Shown here: piece after piece, positions 25,893 through 34,002 of the stretch
Position numbering within the stretch: the stretch's first letter is position 1
Layout of the letters: every line of letters starts with the position of its first letter
Assembly: GCA_905233745.1 (NCBI GenBank)
Contig: CAJODA010000042.1
Location: forward strand, 1 to 35,617
Origin: an uncultured Bacteroidales bacterium
GTDB lineage: Bacteria; Bacteroidota; Bacteroidia; Bacteroidales; WCHB1-69
DNA: 35,617 bases
Reading direction: 5' to 3'
Notes under the pieces: generated by a model
The model's input: only the letters and a program-made list of their open reading frames with translations
What the model was told of the DNA's origin: nothing
Database searches by the model: none
Program-made: the position numbers and the translations under genes

Positions 25893-26684
25893 TTATCTCT
25901 TTTTGAAAACAACTAATTCCGCATCTGTACTGTCCTTGCCGTACTCACTCACAAGGATGTCTTTAATTCTTCGGGCCACCTCCTCCGGATAATCGACAAG
26001 AAGCTGCCCGTGGTTCATCTTGGGGAAGACCTCAAGGTGCGTGTTCGGGAAGAGCTTGAGCAAATGTTTCGCCTGTGGCTTGGCAACAAAAGCTTCTTTG
26101 GTTCCGTGCCAGTAGTGGATATCCTTACCTGAGATGGATTCCAACTTGTTGGTATAGACTGAGTGGTACCCGTCCAACACAGCGCGCTTGCCACCAAAAG
26201 GATAAGTCTTTTTGCACTCGTCGAGCAACACATCAAAGTAGTGGGAATGGAACACCCGTTTCCAGAATCCCGTCCAGCGGTAGCAGGTCCACACATTGAA
26301 TGCCTGGTAGTAGCGCAGCGGACCCACCAGCCAGCGTGGCAAGGGTAGGAGTGGGGCAGCATCCAGGATGGCATGGTTGATAAGCACTTCATTGCGCTCC
26401 AAAACACGGGACAGGATCTTGCCGCCCAATGACAGGCCGTAGGCGCAATCTAGTTTTCCATGAAAAGAATTCTTCACATAATCAATCACTTGTACGGCTT
26501 GGTCGTCAACGGAGGTGAACTCCGTTTGCTTGCCCAAAGTGAAACCATCCACTTCAACGGCTATGATATGGAAACTGTCTTGCAAGAGGTGTATGAGAGG
26601 CAGGAAGATTTCGTAGGACACGCCTAATCCAGGGATGAGCATGAGTGTTGGCGATTCCTCGTTCCCGAAAGTATTGAAATTCAT
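25893..26684 (-). CDS. Alpha/beta-fold hydrolase
   Basis: A 263-residue hydrolase. The oxyanion region LIPGLGVSYEIF (16-27), the nucleophile elbow YGLSLGGK with Ser85 and the final-helix region with PKMNHGQLL (catalytic His) are clear; an acidic residue near the end of HYWHGTKE may complete the triad. There is no signal peptide, so it is cytoplasmic. The substrate cannot be predicted. Its ATG overlaps the stop of a 36-codon ORF (ATGA), which in turn overlaps higA, so it seems to be expressed from the higBA promoter by coupled translation. Confidence 0.82.
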   Translation of the reverse strand: MNFNTFGNEESPTLMLIPGLGVSYEIFLPLIHLLQDSFHIIAVEVDGFTLGKQTEFTSVDDQAVQVIDYVKNSFHGKLDCAYGLSLGGKILSRVLERNEVLINHAILDAAPLLPLPRWLVGPLRYYQAFNVWTCYRWTGFWKRVFHSHYFDVLLDECKKTYPFGGKRAVLDGYHSVYTNKLESISGKDIHYWHGTKEAFVAKPQAKHLLKLFPNTHLEVFPKMNHGQLLVDYPEEVARRIKDILVSEYGKDSTDAELVVFKKR

Positions 26685-26791
26685 AGTGCTATGTTGTCTT
26701 TTGTTCCTGTAGGGTCAATCCACATCATCGCAGCACCGCCAATTGCGCCGATGCCGATGAAAAGGGTCAGGAATTTCTCGAGTTTGAGCAT
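26681..26791 (-). CDS. 36-residue membrane microprotein (possible remnant)
   Basis: The ORF begins at ATG 26791, sharing one base with the higA stop (TGATG), and ends at 26681 with a TGA overlapping the hydrolase ATG. It encodes one hydrophobic helix (FLTLFIGIGAIGGAAMMWI) followed by DPTGTKDN. It resembles the start of small Bacteroidota membrane proteins of well over 100 residues, so it may be a truncated gene. Its perfect start-stop overlaps mean that it at least serves as a translational bridge between higA and the hydrolase. Confidence 0.5.
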   Translation of the reverse strand: MLKLEKFLTLFIGIGAIGGAAMMWIDPTGTKDNIAL

Positions 26792-27135
26792 CACAGTATT
26801 GAAGCGATTTTGCGGATTTTTGCAAGGCGGGCTGTGAAAGACTTGTTTCGTTCCGCCATCTGCATATCGTATTCCGACTGCATATGGATAAACGTCCCGG
26901 CATCAAGGTCAAGTGCCTTCCCGATTAGTAGGGCATATTCAATGGTGACTGGGCGTTTCCCATTCAGAACCTCATTAATCACGGAATAAGCGATACCTGT
27001 CGCTTCCGAGAGTTGCCGTTGTGTAATGCCGCGATATTCAATCTCATCCTTGATAATGTCCCCCGGATGTGTTGGAATAAACGGCGTTAAATTATTGGCA
27101 ATCATATTGTCCGGTACTCCTGCTATATGCTTCAT
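26791..27135 (-). CDS. higA: HigA-type antitoxin (XRE family)
   Basis: I take the start at 27135 (MKHIAGVPDNM), 4 bases after the toxin stop; an upstream in-frame ATG at 27165 would overlap the toxin gene. The product has about 114 residues. PTHPGDIIKDEIEYRGITQR followed by QLSEATGIAYSVINEVLNGK is the classical HigA helix-turn-helix. Its partner HigB lies directly upstream, the toxin-first order typical of higBA. The antitoxin should neutralise HigB and repress the shared promoter. Its stop overlaps the next small ORF (TGATG). Confidence 0.88.
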   Translation of the reverse strand: MKHIAGVPDNMIANNLTPFIPTHPGDIIKDEIEYRGITQRQLSEATGIAYSVINEVLNGKRPVTIEYALLIGKALDLDAGTFIHMQSEYDMQMAERNKSFTARLAKIRKIASIL

Positions 27136-27139
27136 AATT

Positions 27140-27457
27140 TTATTTGTAATGGTTTGACAATTCAATTATATTACAGATGGTTGCAATTTGTTGGTTATCA
27201 ACAGAGGACTCTGTGAATTCAATCCTATATTTGTCATTTACTCTCACAGAGGAAATCCCTTTTTTGTCGCCTATTAGATGTTCATAATGCAATCCTTTAA
27301 AACGAGTAAGTTCAAACACATTATTGGCATTCTTCATTGTATTCACTACTTTAACATACCTCGCCACCACATCAGGCTGGAAGCGATGTTTCTTGCTCGT
27401 TGAATGTCCGTTAATGTACAATTCCTGCAGATATTCCTTATCAAAGGTTACAATCAT
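27140..27457 (-). CDS. higB: HigB-type toxin (RelE/ParE superfamily)
   Basis: The preferred start is ATG 27457 (MIVTFDKEYLQELY), giving 105 residues; a start at 27514 would add 19 residues not typical of the family and would lie upstream of the promoter box. FELTRFKGLHYEHLIGDKKG and ISSVRVNDKYRIEF are characteristic of HigB, a ribosome-dependent mRNA endonuclease. The -7 box is only 9 bases before the ATG, so the transcript should be almost leaderless. higA follows after 4 bases. Confidence 0.85.
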   Translation of the reverse strand: MIVTFDKEYLQELYINGHSTSKKHRFQPDVVARYVKVVNTMKNANNVFELTRFKGLHYEHLIGDKKGISSVRVNDKYRIEFTESSVDNQQIATICNIIELSNHYK

Positions 27458-27466
27458 AACTGACTG

Positions 27467-27474
27467 CAAAGATA
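27467..27474 (-). promoter_or_regulatory. -7 box of higBA
   Basis: The minus strand reads TATCTTTG, 9 bases before the higB ATG. With the usual start of transcription 5-8 bases downstream of the box, the leader would be only a few bases long. Confidence 0.5.
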
Positions 27475-27532
27475 CTACTTTTATTCTGAGAATATTTTTT
27501 TGTCTCTTCCACATTGCCCCTATCGGTAGATT

Positions 27533-27570
27533 GCACCATTCCGTCGCCGACGATAGGAGGTGACGGGAAC
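27533..27570. repeat. Palindrome-like element sharing GCACCATTCCG with the repeats near 33.9 and 35.1 kb
   Basis: GCACCATTCCGTCGCC, a short spacer and GGTGACGGGAAC form an imperfect hairpin between higB and a gene remnant. The first 11 bases equal those of the repeat at 33912. It could be a diverged copy of the same element. Confidence 0.35.
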
Positions 27571-27598
27571 TCCTTCTTGTCAGAGTAAGAAATTATCA

Positions 27599-27838
27599 TT
27601 AACAGCACACCCCCGCATAAATCCCCGCCCCGATCAGACATGGGATCAGCCCGATGAGCATGCCCCACAAGGACTGCACGAAGTGGTACTTTTTCTGATG
27701 GTAGGCTGCGTCCATGTGCTCGGTGCCGGGCAAGCGCAAGGACTTCATGTTGGCGAAGAGCACCCAGTCGAGAAAGAAGCAGTCGTACCAGTCAATGACG
27801 AGCCAGATTCCGTAGCTCAGCGCGAAGGCCGACCTGAG
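27599..27838 (-). pseudogene. 5'-truncated membrane protein remnant
   Basis: The last 79 codons of a minus-strand frame look like the end of a small integral membrane protein: LSYGIWLVIDWYDCFFLDWV, then LPGTEHM and YHQKKYHF, then a final helix LWGMLIGLIPCLIGAGIYAG. I recall similar conserved C-termini in uncharacterised Bacteroidota and Firmicutes membrane proteins. Upstream of 27838 the same frame runs antiparallel-like through the acyltransferase gene without meaning. The 5' part has therefore been lost and the remainder is joined directly to the acyltransferase 3' end. Confidence 0.6.
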
Positions 27839-28953
27839 GTTTCCCCCAGCACACACCACCGTATAAACGGAATCCGCCGGAGGGTTTCGTAAATCAGTGG
27901 GGACAGAGTGAAAACTGCCAAGGTTAGGATGAGGTACATCGCCACAGGCGGCAGTTGTGTGTAGTAAAACATCATGGAGCCAATGCTTGCAATAACCAGG
28001 TAATGAACGATATAGATGCCGAAGCTGGAGCGAGTCATGTATCCGGCGAACTTGTTTGTGCAGTCGAAGCAGGCGTTGAACCAGCCCATCATGGCGAGGC
28101 ACATAAACCCGCCATAGATGCAGTTGAAGGGGTCGGCAAGATATTGCGGTGTGGTGTTGTTCTCGCCGTATGTGTCAAATAAAAGATAAACGCAAGCCGC
28201 AATGGCGCAAGCCATATATATCCACCAACCATCAGACAGGTGTTTTTGTATCTTCTTTGACGAGAAGCAATAATAGCCCAGCAGGAAGAAAATAAAGTAG
28301 AACAGCGGCTTGTAGAGGTTGTAGAGTCCGTCTGCGGATTCGGGGCGCGGGTTGAAAATAAGCGTTTGCCCGCCGAGCCAATACAGCACACAAATAATCA
28401 AGGTTAAAATGTTCAGGAGATATGGTTCGTTGTCGTGAAAGTGTTTTTTAACCTTCTTATTCTTTATTTTGAAATGCCAGTCCCTCGTTATTCGCCGTAT
28501 CAGCAGCAGAATCAGCGAGAACAGCCACAAGTCCTGAATGAACCACAATGGTCCTGTGCCACTAATCACCCAAAGGAAATACAGGGCAGGCTGCTTTAGG
28601 GAAGCCAGCACATCTTGTCGGGCTACGAGGGTGTTGAAATAGCCTGTCATCCACTGAAAGACAAACAGTCCGATGGTGGAAGGAACCAGCAGTTTCAGGG
28701 TGCGGGACTTGAACCACTCCTTGCCGGAATGCCTCTCCAGCGCGTATTTTGCGCTGATACCCGCCAAGATGAACAGCAGAGGCATAAACCAAGGATAGAG
28801 GATGTACATCAGCACGTCCTGGTACTGTGGCCCGTCGCCGAAACCGCCCACGCCACCGAAGACGCCCTTGTTGTTGTAAAAGTAGATGACATGATACAAC
28901 AGCACTAACAGCACGGTGACCCAACGAAGATTGTCAATCCAATGTTTTCTCAT
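27817..28953 (-). CDS. Acyltransferase family 3 membrane protein with replaced C-terminus
   Basis: The preferred start is ATG 28953 (MRKHWIDNLRW), giving 378 residues; an upstream ATG at 28980 adds nine. About ten membrane helices and the N-terminal LLVLLYHVIYF with its conserved His (residue 21) identify an acyltransferase 3 protein, which O-acetylates sugars or lipids at the inner membrane. FILAGISAKYALERHS and PLWFIQDLWLF are typical. The last residues (GETSGRPSR) are encoded by DNA of the neighbouring remnant and overlap it by 22 bases, so a deletion has replaced the natural stop. The loss is probably only a few terminal residues. Confidence 0.82.
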   Translation of the reverse strand: MRKHWIDNLRWVTVLLVLLYHVIYFYNNKGVFGGVGGFGDGPQYQDVLMYILYPWFMPLLFILAGISAKYALERHSGKEWFKSRTLKLLVPSTIGLFVFQWMTGYFNTLVARQDVLASLKQPALYFLWVISGTGPLWFIQDLWLFSLILLLIRRITRDWHFKIKNKKVKKHFHDNEPYLLNILTLIICVLYWLGGQTLIFNPRPESADGLYNLYKPLFYFIFFLLGYYCFSSKKIQKHLSDGWWIYMACAIAACVYLLFDTYGENNTTPQYLADPFNCIYGGFMCLAMMGWFNACFDCTNKFAGYMTRSSFGIYIVHYLVIASIGSMMFYYTQLPPVAMYLILTLAVFTLSPLIYETLRRIPFIRWCVLGETSGRPSR

Positions 28954-29018
28954 TTTTTTAGTTATCGATAAATACTCCAACCCATATCCACAGCTATCAT
29001 GGGAAAACCAATAAAATT

Positions 29019-29774
29019 TTATTTTCGCACGATGACGCTGCCGCTGCCCTGGTGTGTGGCCAATATGAGCACTTCGGCAATCTGAACATGAGCGGGCGCG
29101 TTGGCGGCATATACGGCCACATCTGCGATGTCCTCTCCCGTCAGCGGCTTGATTCCCTTATAGACATTCGCGGCACGTTCCGTGTCACCATGGAAGCGGG
29201 TGTTGCTGAAGTTCGTCTCCACAAGGCCCGGCTTGAGGTTCGTTACACGAACGGCACTGTTGGCTACATCGAGGCGCAGTCCGTCGGAAAGCGTTTTCAC
29301 GGCCGACTTCGTGGCACAATAGACATTCCCGTTGGCGTATGCGGCGTCGCCGGCTACTGAACCGATATTGATGACATGGCCGCGGTCGCGTGCCACCATC
29401 CCCGGGACAATCAAACGGGTCATTGTCAGCAGGCCTTTGATGTTAGTGTCGATCATTGTCTCCCAGTCGTCGAAGCTGCCCTCGTATTCGGGCTCAAGGC
29501 CGAGCGCCAGTCCGGCGTTGTTTACCAGCACATCAATCTCACGCCACTCCTCGGGCAGCCCGTTGATACAGCGGGTGGCCTGCTCACGGTCGCGCACATC
29601 GAACAACAGCGTATGCACCTTCGTGCCCTTGCCGGTGAGTTCTTTGCGGATTGCTTCCAACTTTTGCTCATTACGTCCGGTTAGGATCAGTTTGTCGCCA
29701 TTTTCGGCGAATTTCCTTGCGCACCCGAGCCCAATACCGCTCGTGGCACCTGTAATCATTACAATCTTATTCAT
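29019..29774 (-). CDS. SDR family oxidoreductase, YdfG-like
   Basis: I choose ATG 29774 (MNKIVMITGATSGIG); ATG 29780 adds two residues. The 251-residue product has TGATSGIG (cofactor), LVNNAGLALG, INIGSVAGD (Ser) and YCATK (Tyr and Lys). NNAGLALGLEP, DWETMIDTNIKGLL and VETNFSNTRFHGD closely follow E. coli YdfG, an NADP-dependent 3-hydroxy acid / L-allo-threonine dehydrogenase. A -7 box lies 43 bases upstream. It is divergent from pyrG. Confidence 0.88.
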   Translation of the reverse strand: MNKIVMITGATSGIGLGCARKFAENGDKLILTGRNEQKLEAIRKELTGKGTKVHTLLFDVRDREQATRCINGLPEEWREIDVLVNNAGLALGLEPEYEGSFDDWETMIDTNIKGLLTMTRLIVPGMVARDRGHVINIGSVAGDAAYANGNVYCATKSAVKTLSDGLRLDVANSAVRVTNLKPGLVETNFSNTRFHGDTERAANVYKGIKPLTGEDIADVAVYAANAPAHVQIAEVLILATHQGSGSVIVRK

Positions 29775-29817
29775 AATCAATATGTTAAATTAAAATTATC
29801 TATTTGAATTCTGATTA

Positions 29818-29825
29818 CAAAAATA
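29818..29825 (-). promoter_or_regulatory. -7 box of the YdfG-like gene
   Basis: The minus strand reads TATTTTTG, 43 bases before ATG 29774. On the plus strand, TAATTTCG at 29860-29867 is a one-mismatch -7 candidate for pyrG. Confidence 0.45.
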
Positions 29826-29890
29826 CGATATTTTTTATCGGAATTATCCCTTTTTTTTGTAATTTCGCGGCTTTTTAAAATAAAAGTGAA

Positions 29891-31495
29891 ATGGATACAA
29901 AGTACATTTTCATCACTGGGGGTGTGGCCTCTTCGTTGGGGAAAGGCATTATATCGGCATCTTTAGGCAAATTGCTGCAGACTCGCGGCTACAAAATCAC
30001 GATTCAGAAATTCGATCCCTACATCAATATTGACCCAGGGACTCTTAACCCTTACGAACATGGTGAATGCTATGTGACTATGGACGGAATGGAAACAGAC
30101 CTTGACCTCGGTCATTATGAACGGTTTACCGGTATCCAGACCACCCGGGACAACAGTGTGACCACGGGACGCATCTACATGAGCGTGATTGAGCGTGAGC
30201 GACGTGGGAACTATCTGGGTAAGACCATTCAGGTGGTACCGCATATTACCGATGAGATTAAACGCCGTATTCAGCTGAACGCCACCAAGGAGCATTTTGA
30301 TTTTGTAATCACCGAAATTGGTGGAACCATCGGCGATATTGAGAGTCAGCCGTTTCTTGAGGCCATCCGTCAACTGCGCTGGGAATTGGGACCACAAAGA
30401 GCGCTGAACGTGCATCTCACCTATGTGCCCTATTTGGCGGCTGCCGGAGAGCTGAAAACCAAGCCCACCCAGACTAGCGTGAAGCAGCTTCAGGGGTTGG
30501 GTATCCAGCCGGAAGTGCTCGTGTTACGGACGGAACACAATCTGAGCGACGAACTTCGGACGAAGGTGGCTCATTTCTGCAATGTGGAGGTGGATGCCGT
30601 GATTCAGAGTCAAGACCTGCCCAGCATTTATGAAGTTCCCATTAATATGCAGCGTCAGGGTCTCGACGCCATCTGTCTCAAGAAAATGGGACTGGATCTG
30701 GGAGAGACGTTGGATTTGGGGCCGTGGCAGGATTTTCTCAGCCGCCGTAAAAGTGCAAGCGCTGTGGTCAACATCGGGCTGGTGGGCAAATATGATCTTC
30801 AGGATGCCTACAAAAGCATATTGGAAAGTCTGGCCCATGCAGGAACCTATAATGATCACAAGGTCAAGACGCACTTCATCAACAGCGAGCATATCACCCG
30901 CGAGAATGTGGGCGAGAAATTGTCCGGCTTGGCCGGCGTTGTTATTTGCCCCGGTTTTGGACAGCGTGGCATTGAAGGCAAGATTGTTGCTGCCGAATAT
31001 ACACGCACCCATGACATTCCGACTTTCGGCATCTGCCTCGGTATGCAGATGATGGTCATCGAGTTTGCCCGCAACGTTCTCGGCTATGCCGATGCTAACA
31101 GCAGTGAAATGGATGAGACAACGCCGCACAACGTCATTGACATCATGGAAGAACAGAAAACCATCACCCAAATGGGTGGTACCATGCGTCTTGGCGGCTA
31201 TGAGTGTGCGCTGGTGGAAGGCAGCCGGACGTGGGAGGCTTATGGTCGCAAAACCTCCATCATGGAACGTCACCGCCACCGTTATGAGTTCAATAACCGG
31301 TATCTTGAGGAGTTTGAGAAAAACGGCATGAAATGTGCCGGTGTCAACCCTTCGGCTAATCTCGTTGAGATTGTTGAGATACCCGCTCTCAAGTGGTATA
31401 TCGGGACTCAATTCCATCCGGAATATAGCTCCACGGTATTGCATCCGCACCCGCTGTTTATGAATTTTGTGGCAACCTGTATCAGAAACAAATAA
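29891..31495 (+). CDS. pyrG: CTP synthase
   Basis: A 534-residue enzyme of normal length that makes CTP from UTP, ATP and glutamine. The synthase domain opens with FITGGVASSLGKGIISASLG, followed by FDPYINIDPGTLNPYEHGE and EIGGTIGDIES. The C-terminal class I glutaminase has GFGQRG, the nucleophile in GICLGMQ (Cys382) and FHPEYSS with the His-Glu pair near residue 508. It ends one base before the purF paralogue, so pyrimidine and purine amidotransferases are co-transcribed here. The long antisense ORF 30524-31450 is a shadow. Confidence 0.97.
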   Translation: MDTKYIFITGGVASSLGKGIISASLGKLLQTRGYKITIQKFDPYINIDPGTLNPYEHGECYVTMDGMETDLDLGHYERFTGIQTTRDNSVTTGRIYMSVIERERRGNYLGKTIQVVPHITDEIKRRIQLNATKEHFDFVITEIGGTIGDIESQPFLEAIRQLRWELGPQRALNVHLTYVPYLAAAGELKTKPTQTSVKQLQGLGIQPEVLVLRTEHNLSDELRTKVAHFCNVEVDAVIQSQDLPSIYEVPINMQRQGLDAICLKKMGLDLGETLDLGPWQDFLSRRKSASAVVNIGLVGKYDLQDAYKSILESLAHAGTYNDHKVKTHFINSEHITRENVGEKLSGLAGVVICPGFGQRGIEGKIVAAEYTRTHDIPTFGICLGMQMMVIEFARNVLGYADANSSEMDETTPHNVIDIMEEQKTITQMGGTMRLGGYECALVEGSRTWEAYGRKTSIMERHRHRYEFNNRYLEEFEKNGMKCAGVNPSANLVEIVEIPALKWYIGTQFHPEYSSTVLHPHPLFMNFVATCIRNK

Positions 31496-31496
31496 T

Positions 31497-33251
31497 ATGG
31501 AACAACTGAAACATGAATGCGGCGTGGCGATGATTCGCCTTTTAAAGCCGTTGGAGTATTACGAACGGAAATACGGTACATGGCGCTATGGCATTGACAA
31601 GCTCTATCTGATGATGGAGAAACAACACAACCGCGGCCAGGAGGGTGCGGGTGTGGCATGCGTTGATCTGGAGGCCAATCCAGGCCACGAATACATGTTC
31701 CGTGAGCGTGCGGAGGGCTCCAATGCCATCACGGAGATCTTCAAAAAGATGGACGACTCCTTCCGCGGACAACTCTTCATGGGCCACCTGCGTTATTCCA
31801 CCACAGGCAAAAGCGGACTCACCTTCGTGCACCCTTTCTTGCGGCGTAACAATTGGCGGGCTCGCAACCTCTGTTTGTGCGGCAACTTCAATATGACCAA
31901 CGTGGAGGAGGTCTTCGATCTGCTGACAACACAGGGCCAATCGCCGCGTATCTATGGCGATACTTATATCACGTTGGAGCTGATGGGACACCGCCTTGAC
32001 CGCGAAGTGGAACGTCTCTTCACGGAGGCGAAAAATGCAGGTCTCGAAAATCAGGATATTACCCGATACATCGATGACAATGTGCAAATGGGCAATGTGT
32101 TGCGCACGACTATGCCCCACTATGATGGTGGTTATGTGATGTGCGGTATGACTGGTTCCGGCGAGATGTTCGCCGTGCGAGACCCTTGGGGTATCCGCCC
32201 CGCTTTCTACTACCAGGACGACGAGGTTGTGGTACTGGCCAGTGAACGCCCTGTTATCCAGACTACCTTTGATCTTGCCACTGATGATGTTAACGAAGTT
32301 CTTCCCGGGCAATCGCTGATTGTCCGCAAAAACGGTGAAAGCCACTTGGAGCAGATTCTCCCGCCTCAAGAGTACAGTGCCTGTTCATTTGAGCGTATCT
32401 ACTTCAGCCGAGGCTCTGACCGTGACATCTACCAAGAGCGCAAACGGCTGGGTGAGCAGCTGACGCAACCCATCTTCAAGGCTATTTCGGGCGACGTGTC
32501 CCATACGGTATTCTCATACGTGCCCAATACCGCCGAGGCAGCGTTCTACGGTATGACAGACGGGTTCCGGCATCTGGATCATGACGTGCGCATCGAGAAA
32601 GTGGTCTGGAAGGACATCAAATTGAGGACTTTCATCGCTGAGGATGCCGAACGCAACGATCTGGCCGCTCATGTCTATGACATCACCTATGGCAGTTTGC
32701 AACCCTATGAAGACAATCTGGTTATCATTGACGACAGTATTGTGCGTGGGACTACGCTGCGGGAGAGCATCTTCAAAATTCTGGACCGCCTCCATCCCAA
32801 GAAGATTGTCATGGTCTCCAGTTCGCCTCAAATCCGTTATCCTGACTATTACGGCATTGACATGTCGCGGTTGGAGGAACTGTGCGCCTTCCGCGCCGCC
32901 ATCGCGCTCTTACACGAGCGCGGTATGGAAAAGATCATAGAGGAGACTTATCGGCTTTGTAAAGAACAACCTCTTGCGAAGAATCATGTGAGGGCCGTTT
33001 ACGAGCCATTTGCCGTGGAGGAAATCAACCGGAAGATTGTGGATATGCTGCGCCCGGTTGGAATGGAGTCACCTGTGGAATTGGTGTTCCAAAGCGTGGA
33101 GGGCTTGCATGAGGCCTGCCCGAATCATCCTGGCGACTGGTACTTTACGGGCCATTATCCAACGCCTGGTGGCATCCGCCTCGTGAACCAGGCTTTTGTC
33201 AATTTTGTCGAAAATGAATACAAAAACACATCTCCCTGCTTTTCGGAATGA
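31497..33251 (+). CDS. Amidophosphoribosyltransferase-like protein (long PurF paralogue)
   Basis: I start at ATG 31497, one base after the pyrG stop; an in-frame ATG 30 bases earlier lies inside pyrG. The product has 584 residues, longer than classical PurF (about 470-500). The glutaminase Cys is at residue 8 (KHECGVAMI), so a seven-residue propeptide must be removed. RGQEGAG, GHLRYSTTG and CGNFNMTN follow, and the PRPP-binding VIIDDSIVRGTT is near 410. Insertions and a C-terminal extension (HEACPNHPGDWYFTG) mark the Bacteroidota paralogue. The family converts PRPP and glutamine to phosphoribosylamine, the first step of purine synthesis; whether this paralogue does so is inferred. Confidence 0.85.
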   Translation: MEQLKHECGVAMIRLLKPLEYYERKYGTWRYGIDKLYLMMEKQHNRGQEGAGVACVDLEANPGHEYMFRERAEGSNAITEIFKKMDDSFRGQLFMGHLRYSTTGKSGLTFVHPFLRRNNWRARNLCLCGNFNMTNVEEVFDLLTTQGQSPRIYGDTYITLELMGHRLDREVERLFTEAKNAGLENQDITRYIDDNVQMGNVLRTTMPHYDGGYVMCGMTGSGEMFAVRDPWGIRPAFYYQDDEVVVLASERPVIQTTFDLATDDVNEVLPGQSLIVRKNGESHLEQILPPQEYSACSFERIYFSRGSDRDIYQERKRLGEQLTQPIFKAISGDVSHTVFSYVPNTAEAAFYGMTDGFRHLDHDVRIEKVVWKDIKLRTFIAEDAERNDLAAHVYDITYGSLQPYEDNLVIIDDSIVRGTTLRESIFKILDRLHPKKIVMVSSSPQIRYPDYYGIDMSRLEELCAFRAAIALLHERGMEKIIEETYRLCKEQPLAKNHVRAVYEPFAVEEINRKIVDMLRPVGMESPVELVFQSVEGLHEACPNHPGDWYFTGHYPTPGGIRLVNQAFVNFVENEYKNTSPCFSE

Positions 33252-33328
33252 TGGTTGGCTTGCAAAAAATCCGGACGACTAGCTGATGTCAATTTACCAT
33301 ATGTCAGACTATTAAAGATTATTTCGCT

Positions 33329-33856
33329 ATGAAAAAAAACATCATTAACCTTTTGCTCATCGCTCTTTTAACTGGAATGCTGTTTCATGCAAACGCTCAA
33401 GCGCCCTATAGACATAGCGTCGGCGTGACCCTTGGTACCACTCAAGCTGTTTCATACAAGACTTTCCCGGTTAACCATTTCGCCATTCAACTTGATTTGG
33501 GAACCAAATACTGCTATGTTTATGGTTCTCATTTATGGTCATTGGAACTTGCTCCAAATTTCATGTACGAGGGACGACTAGTCGGCGGTCTGTACGGATT
33601 TGCGGGCCTTGGCGGTAGCATTGGCTATACCTGGTCACGTGGCTTTTCTTATATCAGCGAGACTGGACTGACGGTTGTAAGCCGCATTAATTGCAAAGCC
33701 GGAGCAAACGGTATTTTCGGTTTTGAATACAAGTTCGCCAAACCATTCACATTGCAATTTGATATCCGTCCGGGATACCGATGTGTGTTCAACGGCCATT
33801 TTGCCGATCACAAATTCGACTGGGGTACCAACCTCGGATTCCGCTACACGTTTTAA
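33329..33856 (+). CDS. Small outer-membrane beta-barrel protein
   Basis: A 175-residue protein with a signal peptide (1-23, ending ANAQ). The mature part alternates hydrophobic and polar residues with many aromatics and glycines (FAIQLDLGTKY, LWSLELAPNFMYEG, GGSIGYTWSRGFSYISETGL, FTLQFDIRPGYRC) and ends in Phe (GFRYTF), the usual last residue of barrels recognised by the BAM complex. Eight strands are plausible. Function unknown. The 77 bases after the purF paralogue show no clear -7 box, so co-transcription or a weak promoter is possible. Confidence 0.7.
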   Translation: MKKNIINLLLIALLTGMLFHANAQAPYRHSVGVTLGTTQAVSYKTFPVNHFAIQLDLGTKYCYVYGSHLWSLELAPNFMYEGRLVGGLYGFAGLGGSIGYTWSRGFSYISETGLTVVSRINCKAGANGIFGFEYKFAKPFTLQFDIRPGYRCVFNGHFADHKFDWGTNLGFRYTF

Positions 33857-33880
33857 TTTAGGACTCTTGGAGGTTCCGCA

Positions 33881-33997
33881 GCCCATCTCCCTCTCTCTCG
33901 CTCGGCGGCACGCACCATTCCGCCGCTTGCGCAGCAAGTGGCGGAACCCCCAACATACCTGTTAATTGCGCAAGTGGCGGAACCCCCAACGTTTATC
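33881..33997. repeat. Repeat unit, uninterrupted copy (palindrome plus direct repeats)
   Basis: The unit reads GCCCATCTCCCT, a CT-rich run, CTCGGCGGCACGCACCATT, a 29-base palindrome (33918-33946, arms TTCCGCCGCTTGC and GCAAGTGGCGGAA) and a tail in which a 21-base sequence beginning GCAAGTGGCGGAACCCCC occurs twice (33934-33954 and 33970-33990). The last 53 bases (33945-33997) are identical to 35317-35369. It lies directly downstream of the FISUMP gene stop. Confidence 0.85.
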
Positions 33998-34002
33998 GCT
34001 CA

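Noticed and set aside
24398..28953. A dedicated phage-defence island
   Set aside because: Bro-N, higBA, hydrolase and acyltransferase lie together, but no recognised effector (nuclease, NTPase, reverse transcriptase, TIR) is present and most neighbours are remnants.
30524..31450. 308-codon minus-strand ORF over pyrG
   Set aside because: Antisense shadow of CTP synthase.
31542..32369. 275-codon minus-strand ORF over the purF paralogue
   Set aside because: Antisense shadow.
33881..33997. CRISPR-like spaced repeats
   Set aside because: Only two 21-base direct repeats with a 15-base gap, part of a larger duplicated unit; no cas genes.
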